Source of the DNA: Ruminococcus sp. Phil15
Lineage (GTDB): Bacteria > Bacillota > Clostridia > Oscillospirales > Ruminococcaceae
DNA length: 64,000 bases
Assembly (NCBI GenBank): GCA_001940995.1
Contig: MSHC01000023.1
Span: 331-64,330, forward strand
Reading direction: 5' to 3'
This document shows positions 30,294 to 37,753 of the stretch, in pieces. Below the pieces are notes generated by a model. It was not told the origin of the DNA. It saw nothing but the letters and a program-made list of their open reading frames with translations, and did not search any database. The translations under genes were made by a program, and so were the position numbers. Position 1 is the stretch's first letter, and each line of letters begins with the position of its first letter.

Positions 30294-30396
30294 TCGCTCT
30301 TACCGCCTTTCGGTAGGTTTCAAAGTAGTTTTCCGTCATCTCAAAAATTTCAAGTCTTGTGCCGTTTTCAGTTATCCTTTCATCAAGCTTTTTCAA
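30223..30396 (-). CDS. 57-aa small ORF overlapping the recombinase start (below the ORF-track cutoff)
   Basis: TTG start at 30396 gives (M)KKLDERITENGTRLEIFEMTENYFETYRKAVRAIEVSDLRKTVGGQTGQHKHRKSD*. A purine-rich GGAAGTGGTGG lies upstream. Overlaps the recombinase 5' end by 71 bp in another frame. Confidence 0.6.
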   Translation of the reverse strand: MKKLDERITENGTRLEIFEMTENYFETYRKAVRAIEVSDLRKTVGGQTGQHKHRKSD

Positions 30397-30420
30397 TTTA
30401 TTACCACCACTTCCACAGCA

Positions 30421-30448
30421 TATTATATGCGCAATTTCTTGACAATAG
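30421..30448 (-). promoter_or_regulatory. candidate sporulation (sigma-E-like) promoter upstream of the small ORF/recombinase
   Basis: Minus strand TATT-N14-CATATAAT(A); the -10 differs from the sigma-E consensus CATACAMT at one position, with a partial -35. Confidence 0.35.
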
Positions 30449-30467
30449 AGGCAAAATAGTATACAAT
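30439..30467 (+). promoter_or_regulatory. sigma-A promoter for the LCP gene
   Basis: TTGACA (30439-30444), 17-nt spacer, TACAAT (30462-30467). Confidence 0.8.
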
Positions 30468-30534
30468 TATACTCGCCTGTACTGCGTTTTGCAATACAGG
30501 TGTGTATAAAGCAATAAAGAAAGGACGTGAGTAA

Positions 30535-31554
30535 ATGCTTCGCAGGGAGTATTACGATGAAAAAGACGACGATTTTGAAGAAGAAGAGATAAAAGAGCCG
30601 CCCGGACGCAGGAGAAGTATCTTGGGCAGAATTTTGCTGTTTATAATTTTCCTCGCAGTTGTCCTGTTTTGCCTTTACTCAGTCGCAGTCCTGAAATATA
30701 TCAGCGACGTCAACACAGTTGAAACGGGCGAGCGATATGAACACGGGGTCCAGACGATGCAGGACGACGATGTCAGAAACATTCTCCTTATCGGTACGGA
30801 TACCAGAAGCGTCAGCGATAAAGGCAGAGCTGACACAGTTATCCTGCTTACCATAAACAGCCGCACAAAAGAGCTGTATGTTACGTCGTTTATGCGTGAT
30901 TCATACGTCGATGTGCCGGGGTACGGTTTTACAAAGCTAAATGCCTCCTACCGATACGGCGGTGCTGAGCTTCTTATGGACACGCTTGAGGTCAATTTCA
31001 AGGTGGATATAGACGAGTATGTGTATGTAAATTTCGACTCGTTCTCAAAAATAGTTGACGCAGTCGGCGGCATCGAGATCACAGTTACAGATGCCGAAGC
31101 AGAGGGTATGAAGCCTCCTATGGCAGAGCAGAACGACCTTCTCGGCAATCCCCGTGGCACGGACTATCTCAGCGGCGGAGGAACGTATACGATGAACGGA
31201 AATCAGGCGCTTGCCTATGCCAGACTCCGCTATGTCGGAAACGCAGATTTTCAGCGTACCGAGAGGCAGCGTGAGGTAATAAGGAAAATCTTTGAGAAAG
31301 CAAAAGACCTTTCGATAGGGGAGCTTGACGGCTTTCTCTCTGCCTGTGCGTCAAGTGTCACAACCAATATGAGCAAAAAGGATATGTACCTGCTTTCGCT
31401 CCGCCTGCTGCCGCTTATGAAATATGACTTTAACGAGCTTAGGATTCCCTGCGACGACGGCTACAAGGGCAGTATGATAGACGGCCAGTCGGTTCTGGAA
31501 ATAGACTTTGATAAGAACATAGAGCTTATTAAGGATAAGGTCTATGGAGAATGA
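30535..31554 (+). CDS. LytR-CpsA-Psr (LCP) family cell-wall protein
   Basis: TM helix then NILLIGTDTRSVSDKGRADTVILLTINSRTKELYVTSFMRDSYVDVPGYGFTKLNASYRYGGAELLMDTLEVNFKVDIDEYVYVNFDSFSKIVDAVGGIEI ... ALAYARLRYVGNADFQRTERQREVI. Confidence 0.95.
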   Translation: MLRREYYDEKDDDFEEEEIKEPPGRRRSILGRILLFIIFLAVVLFCLYSVAVLKYISDVNTVETGERYEHGVQTMQDDDVRNILLIGTDTRSVSDKGRADTVILLTINSRTKELYVTSFMRDSYVDVPGYGFTKLNASYRYGGAELLMDTLEVNFKVDIDEYVYVNFDSFSKIVDAVGGIEITVTDAEAEGMKPPMAEQNDLLGNPRGTDYLSGGGTYTMNGNQALAYARLRYVGNADFQRTERQREVIRKIFEKAKDLSIGELDGFLSACASSVTTNMSKKDMYLLSLRLLPLMKYDFNELRIPCDDGYKGSMIDGQSVLEIDFDKNIELIKDKVYGE

Positions 31555-31622
31555 CGGCGTTAGATCAATGACGGCAAGCAAAGAACTTAACGGATATTAT
31601 TATTATAACAAGGGGAATTGAA

Positions 31623-32252
31623 ATGAACGACAAGGAATTAAAAGTGCAGCGTTACCGTGAGGAAAACAAAACCGTCAAATACGGACAGACGGTTTTCGCA
31701 GGCTCATCACTTATGGAGATGTTTCCTATAAACAAGCTGTTAGTTGAACATAACGACAGTATGGTAATCTACAACCGTGGAATAGGCGGATTTATATCAC
31801 GGGAGCTTTTAGAGGCAGTTGATGTGTGCATTACGGATTTGAAGCCGTCAAAGGTGTTTATAAACATAGGCACAAACGACCTTAGCGACAGCCGTATACC
31901 AATTTCGGAGCTTATGGAAAACTACGATAGAATTATTACCGAGATAGAATCGAAGCTTCCGAAAGCGGTGGTTTACCTTATGGCATATTATCCGGTAAAT
32001 TATGATGCTGCTGCGGAGAATATGAAAGAATGTCTGAAAATTCGCAGCAACGAAAAGATACGCACCGCTAATGCGGAAGTAAAAAAGCTTGCCGAAAAGC
32101 ACGGACAGAGATATATCGACATAAATAAAAATCTTATGGACGGGCAGGGCAGACTTAAAGCCGAATACACCATAGAGGGTATGCACATAAAAGAGTGCGG
32201 CTATCGGGCAGTATATGATGATATAATGGCTTATGTAAAAGAGGAAATATAG
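31623..32252 (+). CDS. SGNH/GDSL hydrolase family protein
   Basis: TVFAGSSLMEMFPINKLL, YNRGIGGFISRELLEA, KVFINIGTNDLSD, GMHIKECGYRAVYDDI. Confidence 0.87.
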   Translation: MNDKELKVQRYREENKTVKYGQTVFAGSSLMEMFPINKLLVEHNDSMVIYNRGIGGFISRELLEAVDVCITDLKPSKVFINIGTNDLSDSRIPISELMENYDRIITEIESKLPKAVVYLMAYYPVNYDAAAENMKECLKIRSNEKIRTANAEVKKLAEKHGQRYIDINKNLMDGQGRLKAEYTIEGMHIKECGYRAVYDDIMAYVKEEI

Positions 32253-32272
32253 CTTTTGTACAGGCTGTAATT

Positions 32273-32304
32273 TCGGCAGCTATTGTCATAAGCTGTCGAT
32301 TTTT
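32273..32304 (+). terminator. terminator-like hairpin after the SGNH gene
   Basis: TCGGCAGCT...AGCTGTCGATTTTT. Confidence 0.6.
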
Positions 32305-32385
32305 CCCGTAAGCATTTTCTCCTCACATCATATTGAAACTGCAATGCTCAAGAGCAGGCATACGGATTTAAAAGATAAGTTTTGA

Positions 32386-33270
32386 TTATGTATTATGCAC
32401 AGCCACACCCCAACAGGTGCGGCTGTTTATTTTTTTAGCGTTCGCCGCTTTTTCGCAATCCTTTTCCTTTGGCGGAAGGGAGAGCGCCCAAATTACCTTC
32501 AGATGCCTGTCGGAGGCAGACTTGAAATCAACGCCGCCCGGCTTTGATGCGAGGTCGATAATAAGCGTGTCAGAGCTTACCTTTTCAAGCTCTTTTTCTC
32601 CGAGAAGCACCGCAGGCACGGTGTTTATAACTATGTCAAAATCGCCGAGACTGTCGCAAAGATTTGCTATCGGTACAGGTGAGTAGCCAAGCGTCTTAGC
32701 ATATACAAGGTCACGCCCTTTTCTGGCACAGACGTGTACCTTTGCGCCAAGCGCCGAGAACACCCTTGCCGTCGCCTTTGCAACCCTGCCAAAGCCGAGA
32801 ATAAGTACCTTAGAGCCTGCAATAGTCCTCGCCGTGTTCTCCATGGCAATCGACAGCGCACCCTCGGCAGTCGGCACGCAGTTTTCGATTATAAGCTCCT
32901 CTCTGCCGAAATAGTCGGCGCAGAAAAGCTTGCGGCTCTTTATTCTTTCGCAAAGCTCCGGCGGCATCTTTCCGCCTACGATGATAGAGTCGTTTTTGCA
33001 GAAATTCATAAGCCTGTCGATGTATATAGGTTCGTTTGAAAAAGGTGCGTTTACCGTCTTTCCGTCGCTCGTCGCAGGCAGGGGAAGCACCACAACATCG
33101 GGCATAAATCCTATATCGGAAAAACCCGAAAGCTTCGTGCAGTCCTCGCATTTGAAGTCACTGCTGAGTCCGAGCGTGTAAACTCTGTCTGAAAACTTAC
33201 TTAAACGTGCGGCAAGAAAATTCTGTCTGAAATCTCCGCCGACAACGAGAAATGTCGTGTTTTTGTCCAT
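32386..33270 (-). CDS. dpaA: dipicolinate synthase subunit A (SpoVFA), truncated: 266 native codons (33270-32473) plus 28 element-encoded codons
   Basis: FLVVGGDFRQNFLAARLSKFSDRVYTLG, IIVGGKMP, ENCVPTAEGALSIAMENTARTIAGSKVLILGFGRVAKATARVFSALGAKVHVCARKGRDL, INTVPAVLLGEKELEKVSSDTLIIDLASKPGGVDFKSA...VIWALSLP are DpaA. The following PKEKDCEKAANAKKINSRTCWGVAVHNT is non-homologous. Confidence 0.92.
   Translation of the reverse strand: MDKNTTFLVVGGDFRQNFLAARLSKFSDRVYTLGLSSDFKCEDCTKLSGFSDIGFMPDVVVLPLPATSDGKTVNAPFSNEPIYIDRLMNFCKNDSIIVGGKMPPELCERIKSRKLFCADYFGREELIIENCVPTAEGALSIAMENTARTIAGSKVLILGFGRVAKATARVFSALGAKVHVCARKGRDLVYAKTLGYSPVPIANLCDSLGDFDIVINTVPAVLLGEKELEKVSSDTLIIDLASKPGGVDFKSASDRHLKVIWALSLPPKEKDCEKAANAKKINSRTCWGVAVHNT
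32400..32437 (+). terminator. terminator near the right end of the element
   Basis: CAGCCACACC-ccaaca-GGTGCGGCTGTTTATTTTTTT. Confidence 0.7.
32450..32496. other. right attachment junction (attR-type) of the dpaA intervening element
   Basis: attP half-site arm TTTTCGCAA (32450-32458), core CGGA (32473-32476), attB half-site arm CGCCCAAATTAC (32485-32496). Confidence 0.82.
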
Positions 33271-33350
33271 ATCTCAAGCAACGCTTAAAGCGTTTGCCCT
33301 CCTTTCGTTATGTAAAAGCGGTGCGTATCAGCGATGCATCGCCCTTGATT

Positions 33351-33379
33351 TATTATATGAAAGAAGCCCATAAGCGGTG
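33351..33379 (-). promoter_or_regulatory. candidate sigma-K-type promoter of dpaA
   Basis: Minus strand CACC-N16-CATATAATA fits the mACm-N16/17-CATANNNTA mother-cell consensus. Confidence 0.5.
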
Positions 33380-33389
33380 AGAATACGGA

Positions 33390-33427
33390 CAACAAAAAAC
33401 CCACACTGCCTGATGCGGCAATGCGGG
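33390..33427 (-). terminator. terminator of the SGNH lipoprotein gene
   Basis: Minus strand CCCGCATTGCC-gcatca-GGCAGTGTGGGTTTTTTGTT. Confidence 0.75.
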
Positions 33428-33445
33428 ATAATTTTTTGAGTAGTT

Positions 33446-34750
33446 TTACAGCGTGTAGCCAAAGCCCAGAACCTCAAAATCCTTGTCCTCGAAGCCCTCT
33501 GCCATCACGATTTCAACCGTGTAGGTCTGCTTTTTCGGGGAGATTTTGAGTAACGTAACCGTCGGGTCGCCCCAACCGCCCGAGGTTATCCCGTTTACGG
33601 GAATGTCGTTTACCTCGCCGTCCTCGGAGGTGATTTTCACCAGCACCTTGCCGAGATTGCTGTTCAAGCCGTTTTCTTTGAACAGGAGATAGAGGTTTTT
33701 AGCCTCAACGGTAAATTTAAGCGGAGCGTTGTTTTCGGCGTCGCCGTCAAATGTCCAGCCGTTTTTGAATGTGTTGATTGTAGAGCCGACCTTCCAGCTT
33801 CCCGGCTCGTCTGCCGTCAGCTTGTCGCCCTCTATGATGTGGCAGTTGACATAGCTGTCGTTTATGAGATAGATAGGGGTAAGTGTGAAGTCCTTTTCAT
33901 ATCTCTCCGCCTCTGCAACGGTATCGAAGTAGTATGCAATAATATCTCTGACTATCTTGTGTCCGTTGCCGTTAGGGTGCGACTGGTCGCTTGAAAAGTC
34001 CTTCCATGTCATCTGCCCGTTTTCAAACATATAGGTAAGACCGTCGGCGTAGCTTATCATAGGGAGGTTGTAGTATTCTCCGAGAGTTTTCATATAGTCC
34101 TGAGCTGTGTAGCCGTCCTCTGTGATAGAAAACAGCAGCACGACCGCCGTCTTTGGGTCTTTTTCGCAGATTGTTCTGATAATGCCCTCGTATGCGCTCT
34201 GGTAAGAGAGGTCGGTTCCGTCGTTTACCGCAAACTCTATAAACACAACGTCAGGGTCGTGGACAAGCACATCTCTTTCGAGCCTGAATGTTCCTAGCAT
34301 TGAAGGAGTGCCGCTAAGTCCTGCGTTAACGTGGATAACGTTGTCGCCCGTTCCGAAGTTTTCGGCAAAATATTCGCTTGTCAGCTTTGCGTAGCAGGCG
34401 TTCGGACCGGCGGAAATTCCCTCTGTGATAGAGCCGCCTATGTATGCCATAGTGATCTGCTCGCCGTTCTTTGCCCTTTTTATAACATCGAGCATATTGT
34501 TCGGGTTGCCTGTTGAAACAAGGCTCTTTTTGAGCATCATCTGATAATACTCCTCGTAGGTTGTGGGCGTAAATTCTTCCTCGCTTGATACGTCCTCTGA
34601 GGAAACGGAGCTGTCGGCAGTGCTGCCGGCAGGACTATCTGGGGCAGGGGACGACGTGCTGCCGTCGCTTCCGCCGCATCCGACGGTGCTCAGGCACAGC
34701 GACAGCACAAGCGCCGTGCCGAGAATATTTTTCATAAGCTTTTTAAGCAT
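33446..34750 (-). CDS. SGNH/GDSL hydrolase lipoprotein (carbohydrate-esterase-like)
   Basis: Lipobox LCLSTVGCGG; ITMAYIGGSITEGISAGPNACYAKL, VHVNAGLSGTPSMLGTFRLERDVL, DVVFIEFAVNDGTD, DQSHPNGNGHKIV. Confidence 0.85.
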   Translation of the reverse strand: MLKKLMKNILGTALVLSLCLSTVGCGGSDGSTSSPAPDSPAGSTADSSVSSEDVSSEEEFTPTTYEEYYQMMLKKSLVSTGNPNNMLDVIKRAKNGEQITMAYIGGSITEGISAGPNACYAKLTSEYFAENFGTGDNVIHVNAGLSGTPSMLGTFRLERDVLVHDPDVVFIEFAVNDGTDLSYQSAYEGIIRTICEKDPKTAVVLLFSITEDGYTAQDYMKTLGEYYNLPMISYADGLTYMFENGQMTWKDFSSDQSHPNGNGHKIVRDIIAYYFDTVAEAERYEKDFTLTPIYLINDSYVNCHIIEGDKLTADEPGSWKVGSTINTFKNGWTFDGDAENNAPLKFTVEAKNLYLLFKENGLNSNLGKVLVKITSEDGEVNDIPVNGITSGGWGDPTVTLLKISPKKQTYTVEIVMAEGFEDKDFEVLGFGYTL

Positions 34751-34819
34751 AAATAACTCCCTTCCACAAAAGACCCCTCCAGAAAACTGAAGGGGTTTAA
34801 GTAAACTTGGTTGTTTAGT

Positions 34820-35962
34820 TTAGTTGATGAGGGACTTTTCAGTTTCCTTATCAAAGATATGCATTCTGTTAGGATCGATAGCGATCTGAATGTGATCCTG
34901 TGGACGAGCTGTTGAACGAGGCGAAACTCTAGCTGTGAGGTTGATGCCTTCGCAGTTGATGTAGAGGTAAGTTTCAGCACCCATCATTTCTGTTACTTCA
35001 ACTTCAGCTTCGATAACGCCTGTTGTAGCGGAAGCAATGATATCAGCTTCATCGTGGAGGCACTCAGGACGAACGCCCATTACGATTTCCTGGTCTACGA
35101 GCGGCTCAAGAACTTCAGCGTCAGCCTTAGCTTCAGGAACTTCTACTGTAAACTTCTTGCCTCTTGTTGTCTTGGTGTCCTCAGAGCCGAACTCTACGAG
35201 GTACTTGCCGTCAACCTTTCTGAGGATAGCGTCGATGAAGTTCATCTGAGGAGAACCGATAAATCCGGCAACGAACTGGTTAACAGGATTCTGGTAGAGG
35301 TTTGTAGGTGAGTCGATCTGCTGGATGTAACCGTCCTTCATAACTACGATTCTGTCGCCCATTGTCATAGCTTCTGTCTGGTCGTGCGTTACATAGATAA
35401 ATGTAGTACCGAGCTTCTTGTGGAGCTTGGAGATCTCAGTTCTCATCTGAGCTCTGAGCTTAGCGTCGAGGTTGGAAAGAGGCTCGTCGAGGAGGAATAC
35501 CTGAGGCTCACGAACGATAGCACGTCCGAGCGCAACTCTCTGTCTCTGACCGCCGGAGAGAGCCTTTGGCTTTCTGTCGAGGAGGTGTGAGATATCGAGG
35601 ATTCTAGCAGCTTCTTCAACCTTTCTAGCGATTTCGTCCTTAGGAACCTTACGGAGCTTAAGACCGAATGCCATGTTTTCAAATACAGTCATGTGAGGAT
35701 AGAGGGCGTAGTTCTGGAAAACCATTGCGATATCTCTGTCCTTAGGAGCGATGTCGTTTACGAGTCTGTCTCCGATGTAAAGCTCACCCTCGGTGATTTC
35801 TTCAAGACCTGCGATCATTCTAAGGGTTGTGGACTTACCACAGCCAGAAGGACCAACAAGGATAATGAATTCCTTATCCTTAATCTCGATGTTACAATCT
35901 GAAACAGCTACAACGCCGCCCGGATACTTCTTATAAATTTCTCTTAATGATACACTTGCCAT
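34820..35962 (-). CDS. msmX: sugar ABC transporter ATP-binding protein (MsmX/UgpC family)
   Basis: [93 protein letters not shown] plus C-terminal MalK-like regulatory (OB) domain. Confidence 0.95.
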   Translation of the reverse strand: MASVSLREIYKKYPGGVVAVSDCNIEIKDKEFIILVGPSGCGKSTTLRMIAGLEEITEGELYIGDRLVNDIAPKDRDIAMVFQNYALYPHMTVFENMAFGLKLRKVPKDEIARKVEEAARILDISHLLDRKPKALSGGQRQRVALGRAIVREPQVFLLDEPLSNLDAKLRAQMRTEISKLHKKLGTTFIYVTHDQTEAMTMGDRIVVMKDGYIQQIDSPTNLYQNPVNQFVAGFIGSPQMNFIDAILRKVDGKYLVEFGSEDTKTTRGKKFTVEVPEAKADAEVLEPLVDQEIVMGVRPECLHDEADIIASATTGVIEAEVEVTEMMGAETYLYINCEGINLTARVSPRSTARPQDHIQIAIDPNRMHIFDKETEKSLIN

Positions 35963-36125
35963 TTCTTGAGGACCTCCCAATTCTTTTTTGCCAGATATAG
36001 TGTTTATATCATAGCTATGCTATTATAATAACAAATTTTATCAATTTGGGCAAGATGTTTTTTTACTAAACTTTAAAATGCTCATTTATTTATATTGACG
36101 AAAAAAAGGAGCCTTTTGTGAAAAA

Positions 36126-36863
36126 TCAAAATTCGCCGTCAAAAAGGGGGTCGATTTGCGAAAGTTCTTTGTGCATAATTTCCAAACACCCTCCAAGCGG
36201 TAAACTTTCGTCCAATTTGAGTCCGCCGATTTGTATTCTTTTCAGATATTCGACAGAATTACCCAATGCCTCGAACATCTTTTTGACCTGATGGAACATA
36301 CCCTCGTGAAGTATGACGTAGCAGGAGTTTTTGTTTTCGATGCCCTCAAATTCCGCCGGCATACATTCCTCGCCAGTCAAAAGCGTGATGCCCGACTTAA
36401 ATCTCTCGGCATAGCTTTCGTCCCACGGTTTTTCAAGCTCAGCGTAGTACTTTTTCGGAACGTGGTTTTTCGGAGAGAGTATCCTGTGTGCGAAATCCCC
36501 GTTGTCCGTTATGAACACAAATCCTTCTGTGTCCTTGTCAAGCCTGCCTGCCGGAAAAAGTCCCTCACGCCTAAGCTCGGGCGGAAGCAGAGAAAGCACC
36601 GTAGGGGACAGTCCGTTCCTTGTGGAACAGACTACCCCCTGCGGCTTATTCATCATTATGTAAAGATATCTCCGATAGCGTATCGGCTCGTCGTTTACGC
36701 AGACTGCCGCTTCTTCGGGGCAAAGCTTGAAGTCTGACTTCTTCTGCACTGCGCCGTCAACTGTTACCCTGCCCCTCCTGCAAAGCTCTTTTACATCGCT
36801 TCTGGAGAGATCGCTTCTCTGCGAGGCTATGAATTTGTCGAGTCGCATACTGGTCTTTGGCAT
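36126..36863 (-). CDS. rsuA: 16S rRNA pseudouridine synthase (RsuA family)
   Basis: S4 domain RLDKFIASQRSDLSRSDVKELCRRGRVTVDG; MMNKPQGVVCST; LFPAGRLDKDTEGFVFITDNGDFAHRILSPKNHVPKKYYA. Confidence 0.92.
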   Translation of the reverse strand: MPKTSMRLDKFIASQRSDLSRSDVKELCRRGRVTVDGAVQKKSDFKLCPEEAAVCVNDEPIRYRRYLYIMMNKPQGVVCSTRNGLSPTVLSLLPPELRREGLFPAGRLDKDTEGFVFITDNGDFAHRILSPKNHVPKKYYAELEKPWDESYAERFKSGITLLTGEECMPAEFEGIENKNSCYVILHEGMFHQVKKMFEALGNSVEYLKRIQIGGLKLDESLPLGGCLEIMHKELSQIDPLFDGEF

Positions 36864-36895
36864 CTTTTTATACGTCCTTACTTTAAATTGTATCG

Positions 36896-37504
36896 TTAAT
36901 CCTTCACCGTGCTGTCGGCAGACGATGATTCGTCCTGCACCTCTGCATTAGTCGGAGCGTCGGTGTTTTCCGTGCTGTCTGTGCCGTCGGCGCTGTCGGC
37001 TGTCGAGGAGGAGTCGGATGTAGGATTATCCGGAACAGATGAGCCGTCTGTCTCCGCTTTCTTTAAGCCCTGCATAAATCCGCCCAGCTTTACGCTGCAA
37101 ATATCGCCGCCGATGAGCCTTCCGTCGCATACCATGAGGTTCATCATAACCTCCTGCTCGTTAGGATAATTATACACCGGATAGGAGTAAATTTCAACAG
37201 TTTTTCCCTTGAAGTCCTCAAGGTCGAAGCCCTGAGCCTTCTGAAGGTCGTTGTATTCTGTGTATACTTCGTCAAACTCCTGCGGAATAATTACGATACG
37301 GCAGGTGTCGTATTCCTCGGAAACCTCCCAGCCAAGCTGTGAGATGAACTCCTGACGCTGATGCTCGTTCGACATTTTGTATGCCTCTGTCCGGTCGTTT
37401 GCACCCTTTGAGGCTAAGACGATAGCTATAATAGCGACAGCGACGATTGACAGGACTGTAACTCCAGCCCAGAAGCTTTTGATTTTCACGGTTTTTATGA
37501 ACAT
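36896..37504 (-). CDS. membrane-anchored DUF4830-like protein
   Basis: TM FWAGVTVLSIVAVAIIAIVLASKG; RQEFISQLGWEVSEEYDTCRIVIIPQEFDEVYTEYNDLQKAQGFDLEDFKGK. Confidence 0.65.
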   Translation of the reverse strand: MFIKTVKIKSFWAGVTVLSIVAVAIIAIVLASKGANDRTEAYKMSNEHQRQEFISQLGWEVSEEYDTCRIVIIPQEFDEVYTEYNDLQKAQGFDLEDFKGKTVEIYSYPVYNYPNEQEVMMNLMVCDGRLIGGDICSVKLGGFMQGLKKAETDGSSVPDNPTSDSSSTADSADGTDSTENTDAPTNAEVQDESSSADSTVKD

Positions 37505-37649
37505 ATGATCCCTGCTTTCTTTGAAGTGTTTGGTATATAGATATGACAAGCCAGACAAGATTATGACAGCTCGGCTTTTGTTTGAGAATACAGCCAAACG
37601 GCGATTGTCCAAAGTTATGTGTACTATGCAGATTTCGGCATTATTACTA

Positions 37650-37678
37650 TTGATTTTCATTCTGTTTTGTGCTATAAT
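37650..37678 (+). promoter_or_regulatory. sigma-A promoter of the purF-like gene
   Basis: TTGATT, 17-nt spacer, TATAAT. Confidence 0.75.
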
Positions 37679-37753
37679 ACTAAACGTGAAAAAGTGAAAA
37701 AGCGGAAAAGCTTCCGCTATATTAAATCCGATAACGAAAGGCAAGTGTATTTT

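Larger units (their letters stand above)
23823..32475. mobile_element. 8,653-bp serine-recombinase intervening element interrupting dpaA
   Basis: Bounded by matching cores at the point where dpaA is severed and encodes a large serine recombinase. The ends rejoin dpaA in frame, and reconstructed attB/attP show two-fold symmetry about the shared GG. Confidence 0.88.

Noticed and set aside
32386-32472. 28-aa C-terminal tail of the dpaA ORF as a genuine DpaA terminus
   Set aside because: Composition (PKEKDCEKAANAKKINSRTCWGVAVHNT) does not resemble DpaA and is encoded by element DNA running into a terminator hairpin; the true terminus is at 23736-23819.
36909-37169. 86-aa plus-strand ORF
   Set aside because: Antisense to the Ser/Asp-rich tail of the DUF4830-like gene.
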